From Sporosarcina sp. ACRSL (GTDB taxonomy: Bacteria > Bacillota > Bacilli > Bacillales_A > Planococcaceae): DNA of 64,000 nt. Location of the stretch: positions 208,718-272,717 of the forward strand of contig NZ_JAKRNT010000005.1 of the NCBI RefSeq assembly GCF_022346605.1. The letters run 5' to 3'. Shown one piece after another: positions 44,137 to 55,369 of this stretch (its first letter is position 1; each line of letters starts with the position of its first letter). Under the pieces are notes generated by a model. That model saw only the letters and a program-made list of their open reading frames with translations. It was not told where the DNA came from and made no database searches. The position numbers were made by a program, and so were the translations under genes.

Positions 44137-45438
44137 ATGGATAACGGACTATTACGCCTGTTTCGTAAGAAAGATGCAGAGCCGATTGCTGTGGGAACAT
44201 CTTCAGTTACGCTTGATTTTGCAAGTGACGAAATCGGAAGGCAAGTTGATTTTATCGGACTGACAACGGAGGATTTGGCGGTCATCAAGCAATTGAGTAA
44301 AGTCCTCACTCCGCATTTGGAAGCGATTGTTGACGGATTTTATTCCAAATTGTTGGATATCCCCATTCTTAATAAAATCATCTATGAAAACAGTTCACCG
44401 GAACGATTACGTGAGACGATGCTGCTACATATTGGAGAAATGCTGGAAGGTCAATTTGACGATGATTATGGGCAAAAAAGATTGCAAATCGCCCGGGTTC
44501 ACTATGAAATTGGACTAGAGCCTCAATGGTATATGGGCGCATTTCAATTGTTGCAAGATGGGATCATTCAATTTGTGACGAAAGAAGTGAACGATAAGAA
44601 TCTCGCGAACAACTTTATTCGAGCGATCACAAAGATCTTTAACTTTGAACAGCAACTCGTTTTGGAAGAGTATCATAAAAGCTATATCGATGGAATTGCT
44701 CACGAAAACAGGAAAGTACGTACGGAGATTAAGAAAAGCATCGGTGCGACGAGTGAAAATCTTGTCGTCATCAGCGAAACGGCCCAAACGGCGATGGAAG
44801 AATTGAAGGATAAAGGAAATGAAGTGACGGCTACTATACAAAAAACGGCTGAACAGTCCGTATCCACGCAGAAACTAGCGCAAGACGGTTATGAACAAAT
44901 GGAATTGTTAAATGAAAAATTCACAGAAATCCAAAAAGGTGCAATGGAAATGAAGCGGATGGTTGAGCATGTAAGCACGTCGTCGACCGAAATCGTAGAG
45001 GTCGTCACCATCGTGAAAAACATTGCAGACCAAACGAATTTATTGGCCCTTAATTCGAGCATTGAAGCAGCCAGAGCCGGAGTACATGGAAAAGGGTTCG
45101 CGGTCGTAGCAAAAGAAATCAAGAAGTTGGCCGACGAAACGAAGGATTCCATTTACCGGATTACCGAGCTCATTCAAATGAATCAAAAGTTCATAGATGA
45201 AACCGTACACACATTGACAACGGTGGATGTTAAAATTGACGAAGGCAGTCGTGATTTTGAACAGACGAGGACTTCCTTCGCCGGCATTATGGAATCGATG
45301 GATGAAAATATTCAAATTGTAGATCAGGCCATCCAGGAAATTGAATCATTAATCAAAGGCATCGTAAATCTTAGCTTGACGACAGACGATATTGCTATTT
45401 CGGTGGAAGAGCTGAACGAGACAGCGAATCAATTATAG
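44137..45438 (+). CDS. hemAT: HemAT, globin-coupled oxygen chemoreceptor
   Basis: 433 residues, soluble. An N-terminal globin domain (about 30-180) carries proximal haem ligand His122 in [19 protein letters not shown], close to the equivalent position of B. subtilis HemAT. The C-terminal signalling domain has the invariant hairpin tip [20 protein letters not shown] and flanking coiled coils. No membrane segment. Start chosen at 44137 after GGGGGAG; the upstream in-frame GTG is not supported. It senses oxygen and signals to CheA. Confidence 0.93.
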   Translation: MDNGLLRLFRKKDAEPIAVGTSSVTLDFASDEIGRQVDFIGLTTEDLAVIKQLSKVLTPHLEAIVDGFYSKLLDIPILNKIIYENSSPERLRETMLLHIGEMLEGQFDDDYGQKRLQIARVHYEIGLEPQWYMGAFQLLQDGIIQFVTKEVNDKNLANNFIRAITKIFNFEQQLVLEEYHKSYIDGIAHENRKVRTEIKKSIGATSENLVVISETAQTAMEELKDKGNEVTATIQKTAEQSVSTQKLAQDGYEQMELLNEKFTEIQKGAMEMKRMVEHVSTSSTEIVEVVTIVKNIADQTNLLALNSSIEAARAGVHGKGFAVVAKEIKKLADETKDSIYRITELIQMNQKFIDETVHTLTTVDVKIDEGSRDFEQTRTSFAGIMESMDENIQIVDQAIQEIESLIKGIVNLSLTTDDIAISVEELNETANQL

Positions 45439-45440
45439 AA

Positions 45441-45472
45441 GAGGGAGGCCTTTTGGGGCTTCTTTTTTTATT
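45441..45472 (+). terminator. terminator after hemAT
   Basis: GAGGCC-TTTT-GGGGCTTC stem with one wobble pair and a run of seven T. Confidence 0.8.
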
Positions 45473-45504
45473 CTAGTCATAACGCTATTTTTAGTCGGAG
45501 TGAC

Positions 45505-45531
45505 TCAACTTCTTTCGGTTGAAGCCGATAC
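45505..45531 (+). promoter_or_regulatory. SigD promoter of flaG-fliD-fliS-fliT
   Basis: TCAA (45505-45508), 15 bp, GCCGATAC (45524-45531). Transcription would begin near 45538, which rules out any flaG start upstream of that. Confidence 0.8.
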
Positions 45532-45571
45532 AAACAGTAATGGGATTTTCATAGACAGGGAGGCTGGGAGG

Positions 45572-45943
45572 ATGGTTGGACGCATTGGAGGAGCAAACAG
45601 CACACAGCAAATTAGCGCAAAAGCGGAAAGCGCAGCACCGGACAGGGGAGTCGCGGTAGCGGAAGTGCAAGCGGTATCCGTACAAAACGAACAGCGAACA
45701 GGGGAAGAACGGCAACTGTCGCTTAAAAAAGCACAGCAGATGACCGATAGTATGAATAAGTTCCTAGAAAGCGTAAACACGCAGCTACGCTTCAAATTAC
45801 ACAATGAGTTAAAGGAATACTACGTGACAATCGTCGACTCGAACACCGACGAAGTCGTCCGAGAAATTCCTTCAAAAAAATTAATGGACATTTACGCTGC
45901 CATGAAGGAGTTTGTCGGACTACTCATCGACCGAAAAATCTGA
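45572..45943 (+). CDS. flaG: FlaG family protein
   Basis: 123 residues from ATG 45572; the same frame is open upstream to 45500 but that lies before the SigD start site, and AGGGAGG is 8 bases before 45572. The C-terminal half (LRFKLHNELKEYYVTIVD; EVVREIPSKKLMDIYAAMKE) is the FlaG domain. FlaG influences filament length in other bacteria. It opens the filament-cap operon. Confidence 0.92.
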   Translation: MVGRIGGANSTQQISAKAESAAPDRGVAVAEVQAVSVQNEQRTGEERQLSLKKAQQMTDSMNKFLESVNTQLRFKLHNELKEYYVTIVDSNTDEVVREIPSKKLMDIYAAMKEFVGLLIDRKI

Positions 45944-45958
45944 GGAGGGTAACAACCT

Positions 45959-47482
45959 ATGCGAATTAGCGGACTAGCGACAGGCATGGACACGGAATCG
46001 ATCATCAAGGATATGATGAAAGCGAACCGCATCCCACTGGAAAAAATCAACCAGAAGAAACAGTACTTAGAGTGGCAGTTAGATGATTATCGGGCTGTGA
46101 ACCGACAATTGTTTGATTTTAGTCAGAACACGTTTAATAATATGATCTTGTCGAAGAATTTTACGGCTAAGAATGTGAGTGTTTCTACGCCTGACGCTGT
46201 TTCAATTAAAAACATGAGTTCAACAAGTGATTTTTCGGGGACGATTGAGGTTCATCAATTGGCGAAGAATGCTACGATGCAAGGCAACAAACAAATTAAA
46301 TTCACAGCAGATCAATCAGAGAACACGACGCTAGACAAGTTAGGACTATCTGGTACTGAAATTAAGATATACGCAATTGATAAAGAGGGAAAAATGCCCA
46401 CTGAACCAGTGACCATTACATTTGATCCAACAAAAGATACTATTAAATCGGTAGTAGAGGAAATTAACAAGAAGACCGGCGTGAATGCTTTCTATGATCC
46501 TTTTAGCGGAAGGATTGGTTTGACTGCTAAGAATAGCGGAAAGTCCGATTCAGGTAATGAAATTGTCGTAGCAGGGAACTTGGCAACAGCTTTGGGAATA
46601 GATGGTGACTCCACAACTAAAGGTACTAGAGGTGCTAATGCTGACTTCACATTTAACGGTTTAAGAACTCAACGTTCCTCAAACACTTTCCAAATTAATG
46701 GTTTTGAAGTGAACCTTAAACAAGTCACGGCCCCATTAGATGGAGCAGGAAATGTCATTCCAGGTGGAAATGCAGTTTCATTCAACTCATCTCCGGACAC
46801 TGATAAAATCTTCGATTCCATCGTCAAATATGTCGATGAATATAACAAATTAATCGAAGATCTGAACAAGCAGATCCGCGAGCCGAAATACCGTTCTTTC
46901 CAACCACTTTCTCCTGAACAGAAAAACGAAATGAAAGAAAAAGAGATTGAGCTTTGGGAAGAAAAGGCGAAAAGCGGTACATTACGCAACGATTCGGATA
47001 TAACGAGCCTGCTTTCAAAAATGCGGACCGCCTTAATGGGTAAGGTTGGTGATCAAACGTTAAAGGACATTGGAATTTCAACATCCCCGAACTATTTGGA
47101 TCACGGAAAGCTGATCATTAATGAAGATGACTTGAAAAAGGCGATTGCGGCAGACCCAGGTAAAATTCACGAGTTGTTTTCGAAGGACGCTGGCAAAGAT
47201 GCAAAATTGGAAGAGCATGGATTTGCTCGCCAGCTGCGCATGATTGTCGATGAAAGTCAAAAATCCATCGCCAAACGTGCGGGTAAAGTTGGCGACGTCA
47301 ATGATACATTCACATTAGGTAAAAACTTGAACGACATGAACAAGCAAATCGAACGTTTCGAAGACCGTCTGCGGATGACAGAAGATCGTCTTTGGAAACA
47401 GTTCACCGCAATGGAGCGGGCAATCCAACGCGCTAACATGCAATCTGCAAGCCTCATGAATGCATTCGGCGGTGGAATGTAA
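45959..47482 (+). CDS. fliD: FliD, flagellar filament cap
   Basis: 507 residues. N-terminal MRISGLATGMDTESIIKDMM and C-terminal coiled region (LNDMNKQIERFEDRLRMTED; RLWKQFTAMERAI) are the conserved ends of FliD. The middle (about 200-300) is variable. It is exported with FliT's help and directs flagellin polymerisation at the tip. GAGGAGGG precedes the ATG. Confidence 0.96.
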   Translation: MRISGLATGMDTESIIKDMMKANRIPLEKINQKKQYLEWQLDDYRAVNRQLFDFSQNTFNNMILSKNFTAKNVSVSTPDAVSIKNMSSTSDFSGTIEVHQLAKNATMQGNKQIKFTADQSENTTLDKLGLSGTEIKIYAIDKEGKMPTEPVTITFDPTKDTIKSVVEEINKKTGVNAFYDPFSGRIGLTAKNSGKSDSGNEIVVAGNLATALGIDGDSTTKGTRGANADFTFNGLRTQRSSNTFQINGFEVNLKQVTAPLDGAGNVIPGGNAVSFNSSPDTDKIFDSIVKYVDEYNKLIEDLNKQIREPKYRSFQPLSPEQKNEMKEKEIELWEEKAKSGTLRNDSDITSLLSKMRTALMGKVGDQTLKDIGISTSPNYLDHGKLIINEDDLKKAIAADPGKIHELFSKDAGKDAKLEEHGFARQLRMIVDESQKSIAKRAGKVGDVNDTFTLGKNLNDMNKQIERFEDRLRMTEDRLWKQFTAMERAIQRANMQSASLMNAFGGGM

Positions 47483-47507
47483 TCCATAAAAAGGAGACAA
47501 GCAATCT

Positions 47508-47909
47508 ATGGCAATTAATAATCCATATGCAACTTATCAAAATACTTCTGTAAATACATCGACGCCTGGTGAATTGACGCTCATGCTGTATAACGGGTGC
47601 TTGAAATTCATTCAACAGGCGAAGAAGGCAATGGAGCAAGGTAATATCGAGGAGAAAAACACGGCAACTCAAAAAGCGCAAGCGATCGTATCTGAACTGA
47701 TGGTTACGTTGGACATGTCGGTTGAGGTTTCCCAAAACATGATGGTGCTCTATGACTTTGTCAATAACCGTCTGATCGAAGGAAACATTAAAAATGACAT
47801 TGCGCTTTACGATGAGGCTGCCGAAATTATTACTGAGTTTCGCGATACGTGGAAACAAGTGATCCAAATCAATCGTACGAAGCAGTACGCGAACACGGAC
47901 GAAATATGA
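47508..47909 (+). CDS. fliS: FliS, flagellin export chaperone
   Basis: 133 residues, with the N-terminal NPYATYQNTSVNTSTPGELT motif and KAQAIVSELMVTLDMS core. It binds the C-terminal D0 region of flagellin, the same region altered by hag intron splicing. Canonical partner to hag; a diverged paralogue is at 914. Overlaps the next gene by 4 bp. Confidence 0.96.
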   Translation: MAINNPYATYQNTSVNTSTPGELTLMLYNGCLKFIQQAKKAMEQGNIEEKNTATQKAQAIVSELMVTLDMSVEVSQNMMVLYDFVNNRLIEGNIKNDIALYDEAAEIITEFRDTWKQVIQINRTKQYANTDEI

Positions 47910-48259
47910 TACGGCCTGCACTGATCCGATGGAAGGAAATTGCGCAGCAGCTCCTTAAGGTGACAAGCCGTACCGAGGAAGAGCAACGGGATGCTGTCAT
48001 AGCGGAAATCAATGAGCTGCTCGATGAAAGGGATGCCTTGCAGTCGGAAATTGTCGCGCCCTTCACACCGGAAGAAGAGGAACTTGGCAAGGAGCTTGTC
48101 TTACTCGAACAACAAGTTTCCGCAGCACTCGCTTCCTATATGAAATTGATCCGCTCCGATATCACGGCTGCCCAGTCTAAGAAAGAACATGTTAAAAGCT
48201 ATGTCAATCCTTATAATAAAGTGGCGCGTGACGGAACATTTTATGATACGAAGCAATGA
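47906..48259 (+). CDS. fliT: FliT-like flagellar chaperone
   Basis: 117 residues from ATG 47906, overlapping the fliS stop (ATGA). All-helical, with LLDERDALQSEIVAPFTPEE in the middle, as in FliT proteins of Bacillales, which chaperone FliD. Sequence conservation in this family is low, so the assignment rests largely on position. Confidence 0.8.
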   Translation: MIRPALIRWKEIAQQLLKVTSRTEEEQRDAVIAEINELLDERDALQSEIVAPFTPEEEELGKELVLLEQQVSAALASYMKLIRSDITAAQSKKEHVKSYVNPYNKVARDGTFYDTKQ

Positions 48260-48276
48260 AATAAGTGGTTTTATCG

Positions 48277-48314
48277 GATGAAGGAAAGTTTACCATTTTC
48301 CTTCATCTTTTTTT
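48277..48314 (+). terminator. terminator of the flaG-fliT operon
   Basis: GATGAAGGAAA / TTTTCCTTCATC stem and T run. Confidence 0.92.
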
Positions 48315-48445
48315 GTGGTTTGAAAGATTAACAGGCGGTCCAGCAATCTTCAGACCTATTATTCTCCTCTGGAACTAATTGCCTATTCATGGTACATTGA
48401 ATACAAGGAAAAGAGATTAACTGCACGGGCAAGGGGGAATGGGAA

Positions 48446-49927
48446 ATGGTAGCAGGGAATGTGGATCACTTAATGCAAGAGCAATTTTCGAAGAAGAATT
48501 TCATATTATTTATCACACTCGGCGCATCGAGCTTTATTGGTGCCATCTTTTATTTTTTAACGGGGCAGGATGCGTTAAAGACAATTAGCATGACGATTCC
48601 GATGACGACGTCGGTCATCCTTTATCTTTTATCAAGGAAATTCACGTTTTTTGAAAAGCTGTTTCCGTGGGCAATCATCGGCATTACCGCGTTCGCTGCC
48701 ATTTTCAATGGACTTGTTGGGGATCCGTCCATTGCAACGGTCGGTATTGCATTTTTCATTGCGGGCATCGCGAGCGTCCATGCATCGATGCGCATTATGT
48801 CGTACGGGTTCGCTCTATCGATTATTGTCATGATTGTCTTTATGACAAATTATCCACATCAGGAGCAGATCGCCTCAAGCAAAGGGAGTGCCACACTTAC
48901 ACTCATCCTCATGGCGGTTGGGTTGCTAATCCAAATTCGGCAGACGAAAAAACTGGAGGCACGTGTTTACGAATTCACGGCGGAGCAGTCAAAGCGAGCG
49001 ATGGAAGAGGAACGGAAACACCGTACGTTAAATGAAAACGTCGAGCAGGTGGCGAAAGATCTCACGTCAGTGGGCACTACGGCGGAACAACATTTGTTAG
49101 CTCAGCAGGAGCTGCTAGGTATAATGAATTCGCTTGCTGCGGGTGTGGAGCAGGAGGCTGAGCAGATTAGTAGGATCGCTCAAAATGCGGGACGAGCACA
49201 AACCGATGTAGCGGAAATGTTGAAAGAGACAAAAACGGTTGCTCTCGAGGCAGCGAAATTACGTGAGGAATCCGATGACGTCGTCGTCCTGATGCGCAAT
49301 GTTCGCACCGGCATGGAAGAGGTCGAGCAGCTATTGAATGAGCTGAATGGATCGTTCGGCGCGTTGACGCAAAATATCGAACGGACCAATGCGCTTGCGA
49401 AATCGATTGCGACGATCACCGAGCAGACGAATCTGTTGGCACTCAATGCGTCGATTGAAGCAGCTCGCGCAGGTGACCATGGAAAAGGATTCGCAGTCGT
49501 GGCGGAAGAAATCCGGAAACTTGCGAACATGACCGCGGAGACGCTCGCGGAGATTAACGGCAATTTGAATGACGTGAATACAATGAACGGACGCTCCCGT
49601 GAAAACTTGACGGCGAGCACCGGTAAATTGAAGGCGCAAGGAACGAAGACGATTGAGGCGGAACAAAAAATTGAGCAAATGCATTTAACTTTGGATAGTC
49701 TTCATCGGAAGTTTGACATGTTTGATTCCAAAATGAAGGTCATTTCGGAAGAGACCGCTGATATTAGTGAAATGACGGGTACTTTCGCAGATCTGCTCGC
49801 GCAATCAAGCGCCTCTCTCGAAGAAGTGAATGCAACGGTGCATACGACCGTCGCCGATAACGAGCAAATCGTCAGAACGCTGGACGGGACAATCAAACGG
49901 ACAAAAGAATTGTCTGAAGTTAGATAA
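48446..49927 (+). CDS. membrane chemoreceptor with six-helix N-terminal domain
   Basis: 493 residues. About six closely spaced membrane helices fill residues 18-170, with little extracellular sequence, so ligand sensing is probably within the membrane. The cytoplasmic signalling domain has the hairpin tip [20 protein letters not shown] and an [16 protein letters not shown] segment. No HAMP domain is obvious between the parts. AAGGGGGAA lies upstream of the ATG. Confidence 0.92.
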   Translation: MVAGNVDHLMQEQFSKKNFILFITLGASSFIGAIFYFLTGQDALKTISMTIPMTTSVILYLLSRKFTFFEKLFPWAIIGITAFAAIFNGLVGDPSIATVGIAFFIAGIASVHASMRIMSYGFALSIIVMIVFMTNYPHQEQIASSKGSATLTLILMAVGLLIQIRQTKKLEARVYEFTAEQSKRAMEEERKHRTLNENVEQVAKDLTSVGTTAEQHLLAQQELLGIMNSLAAGVEQEAEQISRIAQNAGRAQTDVAEMLKETKTVALEAAKLREESDDVVVLMRNVRTGMEEVEQLLNELNGSFGALTQNIERTNALAKSIATITEQTNLLALNASIEAARAGDHGKGFAVVAEEIRKLANMTAETLAEINGNLNDVNTMNGRSRENLTASTGKLKAQGTKTIEAEQKIEQMHLTLDSLHRKFDMFDSKMKVISEETADISEMTGTFADLLAQSSASLEEVNATVHTTVADNEQIVRTLDGTIKRTKELSEVR

Positions 49928-49985
49928 ATCTTCTGACATTTGGTATAATGAATATAGAGAATAGATTAGGAACGGGGTGGGTGAA

Positions 49986-50369
49986 ATGCTGTATAAACGT
50001 CATGAGTATTTCAGGCATTCATTCGGGATTCCGCCAAAAGCGACCTTTCGGATTGTCGTCGGAGAGGACATGAACGAATCGAATCCGGGAGACTGCCTTT
50101 TGCTCGATATCAGTCCTGGCGGTACGAAAATTGCAACAGATTTCAATTTACCGATCGAAAAGGGACCTGTTTTTATGCGGCTTCATTTCACCCTTTTTGA
50201 AACTCCTATCGATATAGAAGGAAAAATTGTTTGGAAGAAGCAATCGACCGGTGGTTTCCAATACGGTATCGATTTTGTTGAAAACCCTTCCATTTCAAAT
50301 TTGATCATCGATGAACTGAAGCTCCGCAGGCGGTCAGAAGTCGTGCAGACCGACGGGAAGAAAAGCTGA
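49986..50369 (+). CDS. PilZ domain protein
   Basis: 127 residues from ATG 49986 (GGGGTGGG upstream; a GTG 9 bp earlier is possible). The cyclic-di-GMP motifs are visible: RHEYFR near the N-terminus (RxxxR) and LDISPGGTK (D/NxSxxG), with the beta-strand pattern of PilZ after them. A single-domain PilZ protein beside flagellar genes suggests control of motility by cyclic-di-GMP. Confidence 0.85.
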   Translation: MLYKRHEYFRHSFGIPPKATFRIVVGEDMNESNPGDCLLLDISPGGTKIATDFNLPIEKGPVFMRLHFTLFETPIDIEGKIVWKKQSTGGFQYGIDFVENPSISNLIIDELKLRRRSEVVQTDGKKS

Positions 50370-50494
50370 AAATCCGCACCGTGACGATTTCGTCACATTT
50401 CGACAAGTTTTTAATTTTCCTTCTCAATGAAAGAAGGAGATTAAAATAGATATGTAGAAGTATACATTAACGGTTAATTAAAGGAGGAGTTCTT

Positions 50495-51058
50495 ATGCTA
50501 GACTTTAACATCCGAGGGGAAAACCTTGAGGTAACTCCGGCAATTCGTGAGTACGTCGAGAAGAAAGTACAAAAACTCGAAAGGTACTTCACAGAGGGCG
50601 CGAACGCAACAGCCCACGTCAACCTGAAAGTGTATAACGACAAACAGACTAAAGTGGAAATCACTATTCCTATGAAGAACTTGACTCTCCGAGCTGAGGA
50701 GCGGCATGATGATATGTACGCTGCGATCGACTTGATTGTTGACAAACTCGAGCGCCAAATCCGGAAATATAAAACAAGAGTAAATCGCAAATTCCGTGAA
50801 CGCGAAGGCGTCGCAGCCTTCTTACAATCTGTGGAGAAGGAACGGAATGGCAATGAAGAAGCGTTAAGCGATGAAAACGAGTTCCAAGTCGTCCGTACAA
50901 AACAATTCGATTTGAAGCCGATGGACCAAGAGGAAGCAATCCTGCAAATGAACATGCTCGGCCATAGCTTCTTCATCTTCACGGACGCTGAATCAGACGG
51001 CACAAATATTGTGTACAAGAGAAAAGATGGAAAATACGGATTAATTGAAACCAATTGA
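50495..51058 (+). CDS. hpf: HPF, long-form ribosome hibernation factor
   Basis: 187 residues: an N-terminal S30AE domain ([20 protein letters not shown]) and a C-terminal dimerisation domain ([36 protein letters not shown]). The long form joins 70S ribosomes into inactive 100S dimers in stationary phase. AAAGGAGGAG precedes the ATG. The leader holds AAGGAGATT about 60 bp upstream, resembling a SigH -35, as expected for yvyD/hpf, but this is tentative. Confidence 0.95.
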   Translation: MLDFNIRGENLEVTPAIREYVEKKVQKLERYFTEGANATAHVNLKVYNDKQTKVEITIPMKNLTLRAEERHDDMYAAIDLIVDKLERQIRKYKTRVNRKFREREGVAAFLQSVEKERNGNEEALSDENEFQVVRTKQFDLKPMDQEEAILQMNMLGHSFFIFTDAESDGTNIVYKRKDGKYGLIETN

Positions 51059-51076
51059 AAACGTTTTCAGTTAGAG

Positions 51077-51103
51077 ACCCCCGGAGAAATCCGGGGGTTT
51101 TAT
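51077..51103 (+). terminator. terminator after hpf
   Basis: ACCCCCGG / CCGGGGGT stem, 6-base loop, TTTTAT. Confidence 0.92.
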
Positions 51104-51109
51104 AATGAA

Positions 51110-51182
51110 AGCCGTCACGAAGAACGGCTTTTGCGAGCACCTCTTTGCTTTAGCCGTCACGAAGAACGGCTTTTGCGAGCAC
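51110..51182. repeat. two 31-bp direct repeats, 42-bp period, each with a terminator-like hairpin
   Basis: Identical 31-bp copies at 51110-51140 and 51152-51182. Each contains GCCGT-CACGAAGA-ACGGC followed by TTTT. The rest of the 364-bp hpf-secA gap (51183-51421) shows no gene or clear promoter to me. Confidence 0.8.
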
Positions 51183-51421
51183 AAGCGATAGCGTTGCGAG
51201 TAGGACTAGAAATACATTTATGTAACTTTTATGGCACATATCCGTCATATTTATATGCGTGCTTCTTTTAATTTATCCGTTTTTGATTAACTTCTTACTT
51301 CGATTTATTTCCGCAAGAAAACGATTTTTCTATAAATCCCTTCTAATATTGCCCGGACTATTTGCACGGTGCTTTTTACAATGTTAAAATGAAGGGTGAA
51401 CTTAATGAGGATGTGACGTAT

Positions 51422-53929
51422 ATGCTTGGCGTATTGAATAAAATGTTTGATCCGAATAAACGAGACATTAAACGTCTCGAAAAGATTGCAGATAGAGTCG
51501 AAGAGAAAGCAGCAGAGATGGAACAGCTTTCCGATGAACAGCTAAAAGCGAAAACGGCGGAATTCCAAGAGCGAGTAGCAAACGGTGAATCGCTCGATGC
51601 TATTCAACCGGAAGCTTTTGCCGTCGTCCGTGAAGCTTCGCGTCGTGTACTCGGTATGTATCCGTTCCGGGTGCAAATTATGGGTGCCGCTGCGTTGCAT
51701 GAAGGGAATATCGCGGAAATGAAGACCGGGGAAGGGAAGACGTTGACGTCAACGCTCTCGGTTTATTTGAATGCGCTTGACGGCAAAGGCGTTCACGTTG
51801 TGACGGTGAACGAATACCTTGCGAGCCGTGACGCCACCGAGATGGGTGAGCTATTCGAATTCCTTGGCATGACAGTCGGCTTGAACTTGAACAGCCTGTC
51901 AAAAGAAGAAAAGCGTGAAGCGTATGCAGCGGATATAACGTATACTACGAATAATGAACTAGGGTTCGATTACTTGCGCGACAATATGGTGTTGTATGAC
52001 GAGCATAAGGTGCAGCGTCCGCTCCATTATGCGGTCATTGACGAAGTCGACTCCATTTTGATCGATGAGGCGCGGACACCGTTGATCATTTCCGGGCAAG
52101 CTTCGAAATCAGCGGAGCTGTACCGATTGGCGAACCGTTTCGTCATTACGTTGAAAAAGGAAGAGGATTACTCGTACGACGAGTCGACAAAAGGTGTCGT
52201 TCTAACGGAAACGGGTATTGAGAAGGCGGAGAAGGCGTTCGGCATTGAAAACCTTTTCGACTTGAAACATGTCACATTGAACCATGCCATCAACCAATCG
52301 TTGAAGGCACATGCGAGCATGCATATCGACGTCGATTACGTCGTCCAAGAGGGCGAAGTTGTCATCGTCGATTCATTCACGGGCCGTTTGATGAAAGGCC
52401 GTCGTTACAGCGATGGATTGCACCAAGCGATCGAGGCGAAGGAAGGCTTGGAAGTCCAAAATGAAACGATGACGCTTGCGACAATCACGTTCCAGAACTT
52501 CTTCCGGATGTATGACAAATTGTCCGGTATGACAGGTACTGCGAAAACGGAAGAGGAAGAGTTCCGTAATATTTACAATATGAATGTCATCGCTATTCCG
52601 ACGAATCGTCCGATTGCACGGGATGACCGACCGGATCTCATTTACGCTACGATGGATGGGAAATATAAGGCGGTTGCCGAGGATATTAAAGAACGCCATC
52701 TGAAAGGGCAGCCGGTGCTCGTCGGTACGGTGGCAATCGAAACGTCTGAAATTATTTCGAATTACTTACGCAAATATGGAATTCCACATAATGTCTTGAA
52801 TGCGAAAAACCATGGCCGTGAAGCTGAAATCATTTTAGAAGCAGGCCAAAAAGGCGCCGTCACGATTGCGACGAACATGGCAGGCCGTGGTACGGACATC
52901 AAGCTTGGAGAAGGCGTCAAAGAGCTTGGCGGACTTGCAGTTATCGGTACGGAGCGTCATGAATCACGCCGTATTGACAATCAGCTCCGCGGACGTTCAG
53001 GCCGTCAAGGAGACCCAGGTGTGACACAATTCTACTTGTCGCTAGAGGATGAATTGATGCGCCGGTTCGGTTCCGAGCAAATGAAAGGCATGATGACGAA
53101 GCTCGGTATGGACGATACGACACCGATTCAATCGAAAATGGTGTCGCGCTCCGTTGAATCTGCACAAAAACGTGTCGAGGGGAATAACTTCGATGCACGG
53201 AAACGTCTATTGCAATATGACGATGTGCTCCGTCAACAACGTGAAATCATCTATAAGGAACGTAATGAAGTGCTTGCGTCCGAAAATATTCGTGGTGTCC
53301 TCGAAGGCATGCTGGAATCTGTCATCGAACGCGCTGTAGCAATGCATGCGCCTGAAGAAAAAGGGGCCGAGTGGAAACTGAAAGCCCTTGAAGATTTCAT
53401 TGGTGCGAACCTTCTTCCGGAAGGCCGGATCACGGTGAAGGACATGGAAGGAAAATCCGAAGAGGAAATAAAAACTTTGATTCACGATGCGGTCATTGAA
53501 CGATATAATGAGAAGGAAGCCGAAATGTCCGAAGACCGGATGCGCGAATTTGAAAAGGTTGTTCTTTTACGTGCGATCGATTCAAAATGGACGGATCATA
53601 TTGACGCGATGGATCAGCTGCGTCATGGTATCCATTTACGTGCATACGGCCAGACAGACCCGCTCCGCGAGTACCAAGCGGAAGGCTTTTCGATGTTCGA
53701 AGAAATGGTTGCGGCTATCGAAAACGATGCAGCGAAGTATGTAATGAAGGCTGAAATCCGTAACAACCTAGAGCGTGAGGAAGTAGCCAAAGGGCAAGCC
53801 GTCAACCCGAAAGAAGACGGCGAGAAAGTGACGAAGAAGCCAGTTCGTCGCGCAGTCAACATCGGTCGTAACGACCCATGCCCTTGCGGAAGCGGCAAAA
53901 AGTACAAAAACTGCCACGGCAAAGCGTAA
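51422..53929 (+). CDS. secA: SecA preprotein translocase ATPase
   Basis: 835 residues from ATG 51422 (GAGGATG upstream; the longer frame is unsupported). Walker A MKTGEGKT (about 101-108), [15 protein letters not shown] as Walker B region, helicase motifs [12 protein letters not shown] and [12 protein letters not shown], and the C-terminal zinc-binding [19 protein letters not shown]. Drives Sec-dependent secretion through SecYEG. Complete and typical. Confidence 0.98.
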   Translation: MLGVLNKMFDPNKRDIKRLEKIADRVEEKAAEMEQLSDEQLKAKTAEFQERVANGESLDAIQPEAFAVVREASRRVLGMYPFRVQIMGAAALHEGNIAEMKTGEGKTLTSTLSVYLNALDGKGVHVVTVNEYLASRDATEMGELFEFLGMTVGLNLNSLSKEEKREAYAADITYTTNNELGFDYLRDNMVLYDEHKVQRPLHYAVIDEVDSILIDEARTPLIISGQASKSAELYRLANRFVITLKKEEDYSYDESTKGVVLTETGIEKAEKAFGIENLFDLKHVTLNHAINQSLKAHASMHIDVDYVVQEGEVVIVDSFTGRLMKGRRYSDGLHQAIEAKEGLEVQNETMTLATITFQNFFRMYDKLSGMTGTAKTEEEEFRNIYNMNVIAIPTNRPIARDDRPDLIYATMDGKYKAVAEDIKERHLKGQPVLVGTVAIETSEIISNYLRKYGIPHNVLNAKNHGREAEIILEAGQKGAVTIATNMAGRGTDIKLGEGVKELGGLAVIGTERHESRRIDNQLRGRSGRQGDPGVTQFYLSLEDELMRRFGSEQMKGMMTKLGMDDTTPIQSKMVSRSVESAQKRVEGNNFDARKRLLQYDDVLRQQREIIYKERNEVLASENIRGVLEGMLESVIERAVAMHAPEEKGAEWKLKALEDFIGANLLPEGRITVKDMEGKSEEEIKTLIHDAVIERYNEKEAEMSEDRMREFEKVVLLRAIDSKWTDHIDAMDQLRHGIHLRAYGQTDPLREYQAEGFSMFEEMVAAIENDAAKYVMKAEIRNNLEREEVAKGQAVNPKEDGEKVTKKPVRRAVNIGRNDPCPCGSGKKYKNCHGKA

Positions 53930-54054
53930 CTGCCTGGCATAAAGCATTACAACTAACTTCCCATCAGTAGGTGTGGTTATCCACATCTTCTGATGGAAGT
54001 TTCATTTTAAGTTCTTTTCAATTAATAAATATGCTACTAAGGATTGAAGCGAAA

Positions 54055-54151
54055 GGCGGCGACTCCAGCGGGAAAAGCGTCAGCAGAAGACCCCGCAACG
54101 AAGCGAAGCGGAGTGAGGAGGCTGAAGCGACGCCCGCGGAAAGCGGCCGCC
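54055..54151. repeat. dispersed Bacillales GC-rich hairpin element
   Basis: About 97 bp bounded by GGCGGC and GGCCGCC with internal GACTCCAGCGGGAAAAGCGT and CGCCCGCGGAAAGCG segments; GC-rich against an AT-rich background. I recognise the layout as an intergenic repeat widespread in Bacillaceae. Sits in the secA-prfB gap. Confidence 0.75.
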
Positions 54152-54212
54152 TGTAGTGGAAATCCGGTATATTATTAATTACCCATTTTATTTATTTTCA
54201 GGAGGAACAACT

Positions 54213-55317
54213 ATGATGGAATTATCCGATGTACGGAACGAGCTTGACAAAACAGCTAAGAAATTAGCGGACTTCAGGGGGTCTCTTTGACTTAGAAAAC
54301 AAAGAGGCACGTATGCAAGAATTAGACGAAGTGATGCTGGAGCCAGGCTTCTGGGATAACCAGGACAGCGCGCAAAAAGTCATCTCGGAATCAAATGCAT
54401 TGAAAGCGACAGTCGGCTCATTCCATGAATTGAACGACACACAGGAAAACCTAGAAATGACGCTTGAATTACTTCGTGAAGAAGCTGATGAAGAACTCCA
54501 AGAAGAATTGGTCTCCGAGTTGAAAGAGTTCAAGAAGAAGATGGAAGACTTCGACTTGCAAATGCTCTTAAGCGACGAGTTTGATAGCAGCAATGCCGTC
54601 CTAGAAATCCATTCGGGCGCAGGCGGAACAGAGTCCCAAGACTGGGCTTCCATGTTGCTCCGTATGTATCAAAGATGGGCTGAAGATCAAGGATATAAAG
54701 TGGAAACTCTCGACTACCAAGCAGGCGATGAAGCCGGCGTGAAGTCCGTGACACTTTCCATCAAAGGCCATAATGCATATGGGTATTTAAAAGCGGAAAA
54801 AGGCGTTCACCGTCTCGTCCGCATTTCGCCATTCGACTCATCCGGCCGTCGCCATACGTCATTCTCTTCTGTTGAAGTGATGCCTGAATTTGACGGCGAT
54901 ATCGATATTGAAATCCGGACAGAAGACTTGAAAATCGATACGTACCGTTCAAGTGGTGCGGGCGGGCAGCACGTCAACACGACGGATTCCGCCGTACGGA
55001 TTACGCATATTCCGACAGGTGCTATCGTGACATGTCAAACAGAGCGTTCACAGATTAAAAACCGTGAGCGCGCGATGAACCTTTTGAAAGCGAAACTTTA
55101 CCAAATTAAAGTTGAAGAAGAAGAAGCACGTTTGGCTGAAATCCGAGGCGAGCAAAAAGAGATCGGCTGGGGCAGCCAAATCCGTTCTTACGTATTCCAC
55201 CCATACTCCATGGTGAAAGATCACCGGACGAACGAGGAAACTGGAAACGTCGGCGCAGTCATGGACGGCGAAATCGATATGTTCATCAATGCTTATCTAC
55301 GTTCGAAAATTTCATAA
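54213..55317 (+). CDS. prfB: peptide chain release factor 2, programmed +1 frameshift (join 54213-54287, 54289-55317)
   Basis: 367 residues after the shift. From ATG 54213 (AGGAGG 7 bases upstream) 25 codons lead to CTT TGA C at 54285-54291, with the internal Shine-Dalgarno-like AGGGGG just before it. Slipping one base forward at CTT resumes at GAC in the long frame. This is the autoregulatory RF2 site: low RF2 lets the shift occur. RF2 features are [15 protein letters not shown] (the GGQ peptidyl-hydrolysis loop) and a tripeptide anticodon region earlier ([11 protein letters not shown]). Not a pseudogene. Confidence 0.97.
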
Positions 55318-55327
55318 GACTTATCCT

Positions 55328-55357
55328 AAAAAAGTGCACTTCGGTGCGCTTTTTTCA
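55328..55357 (+). terminator. terminator after prfB
   Basis: AAAAAGTGCAC-TTCG-GTGCGCTTTTTT, a UUCG-capped stem with T run. Confidence 0.92.
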
Positions 55358-55369
55358 TTAGCTTCATTT

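Noticed and set aside
54213..54312. prfB as a frameshifted pseudogene
   Set aside because: The AGGGGG plus CTT TGA C arrangement is the standard programmed RF2 frameshift site.
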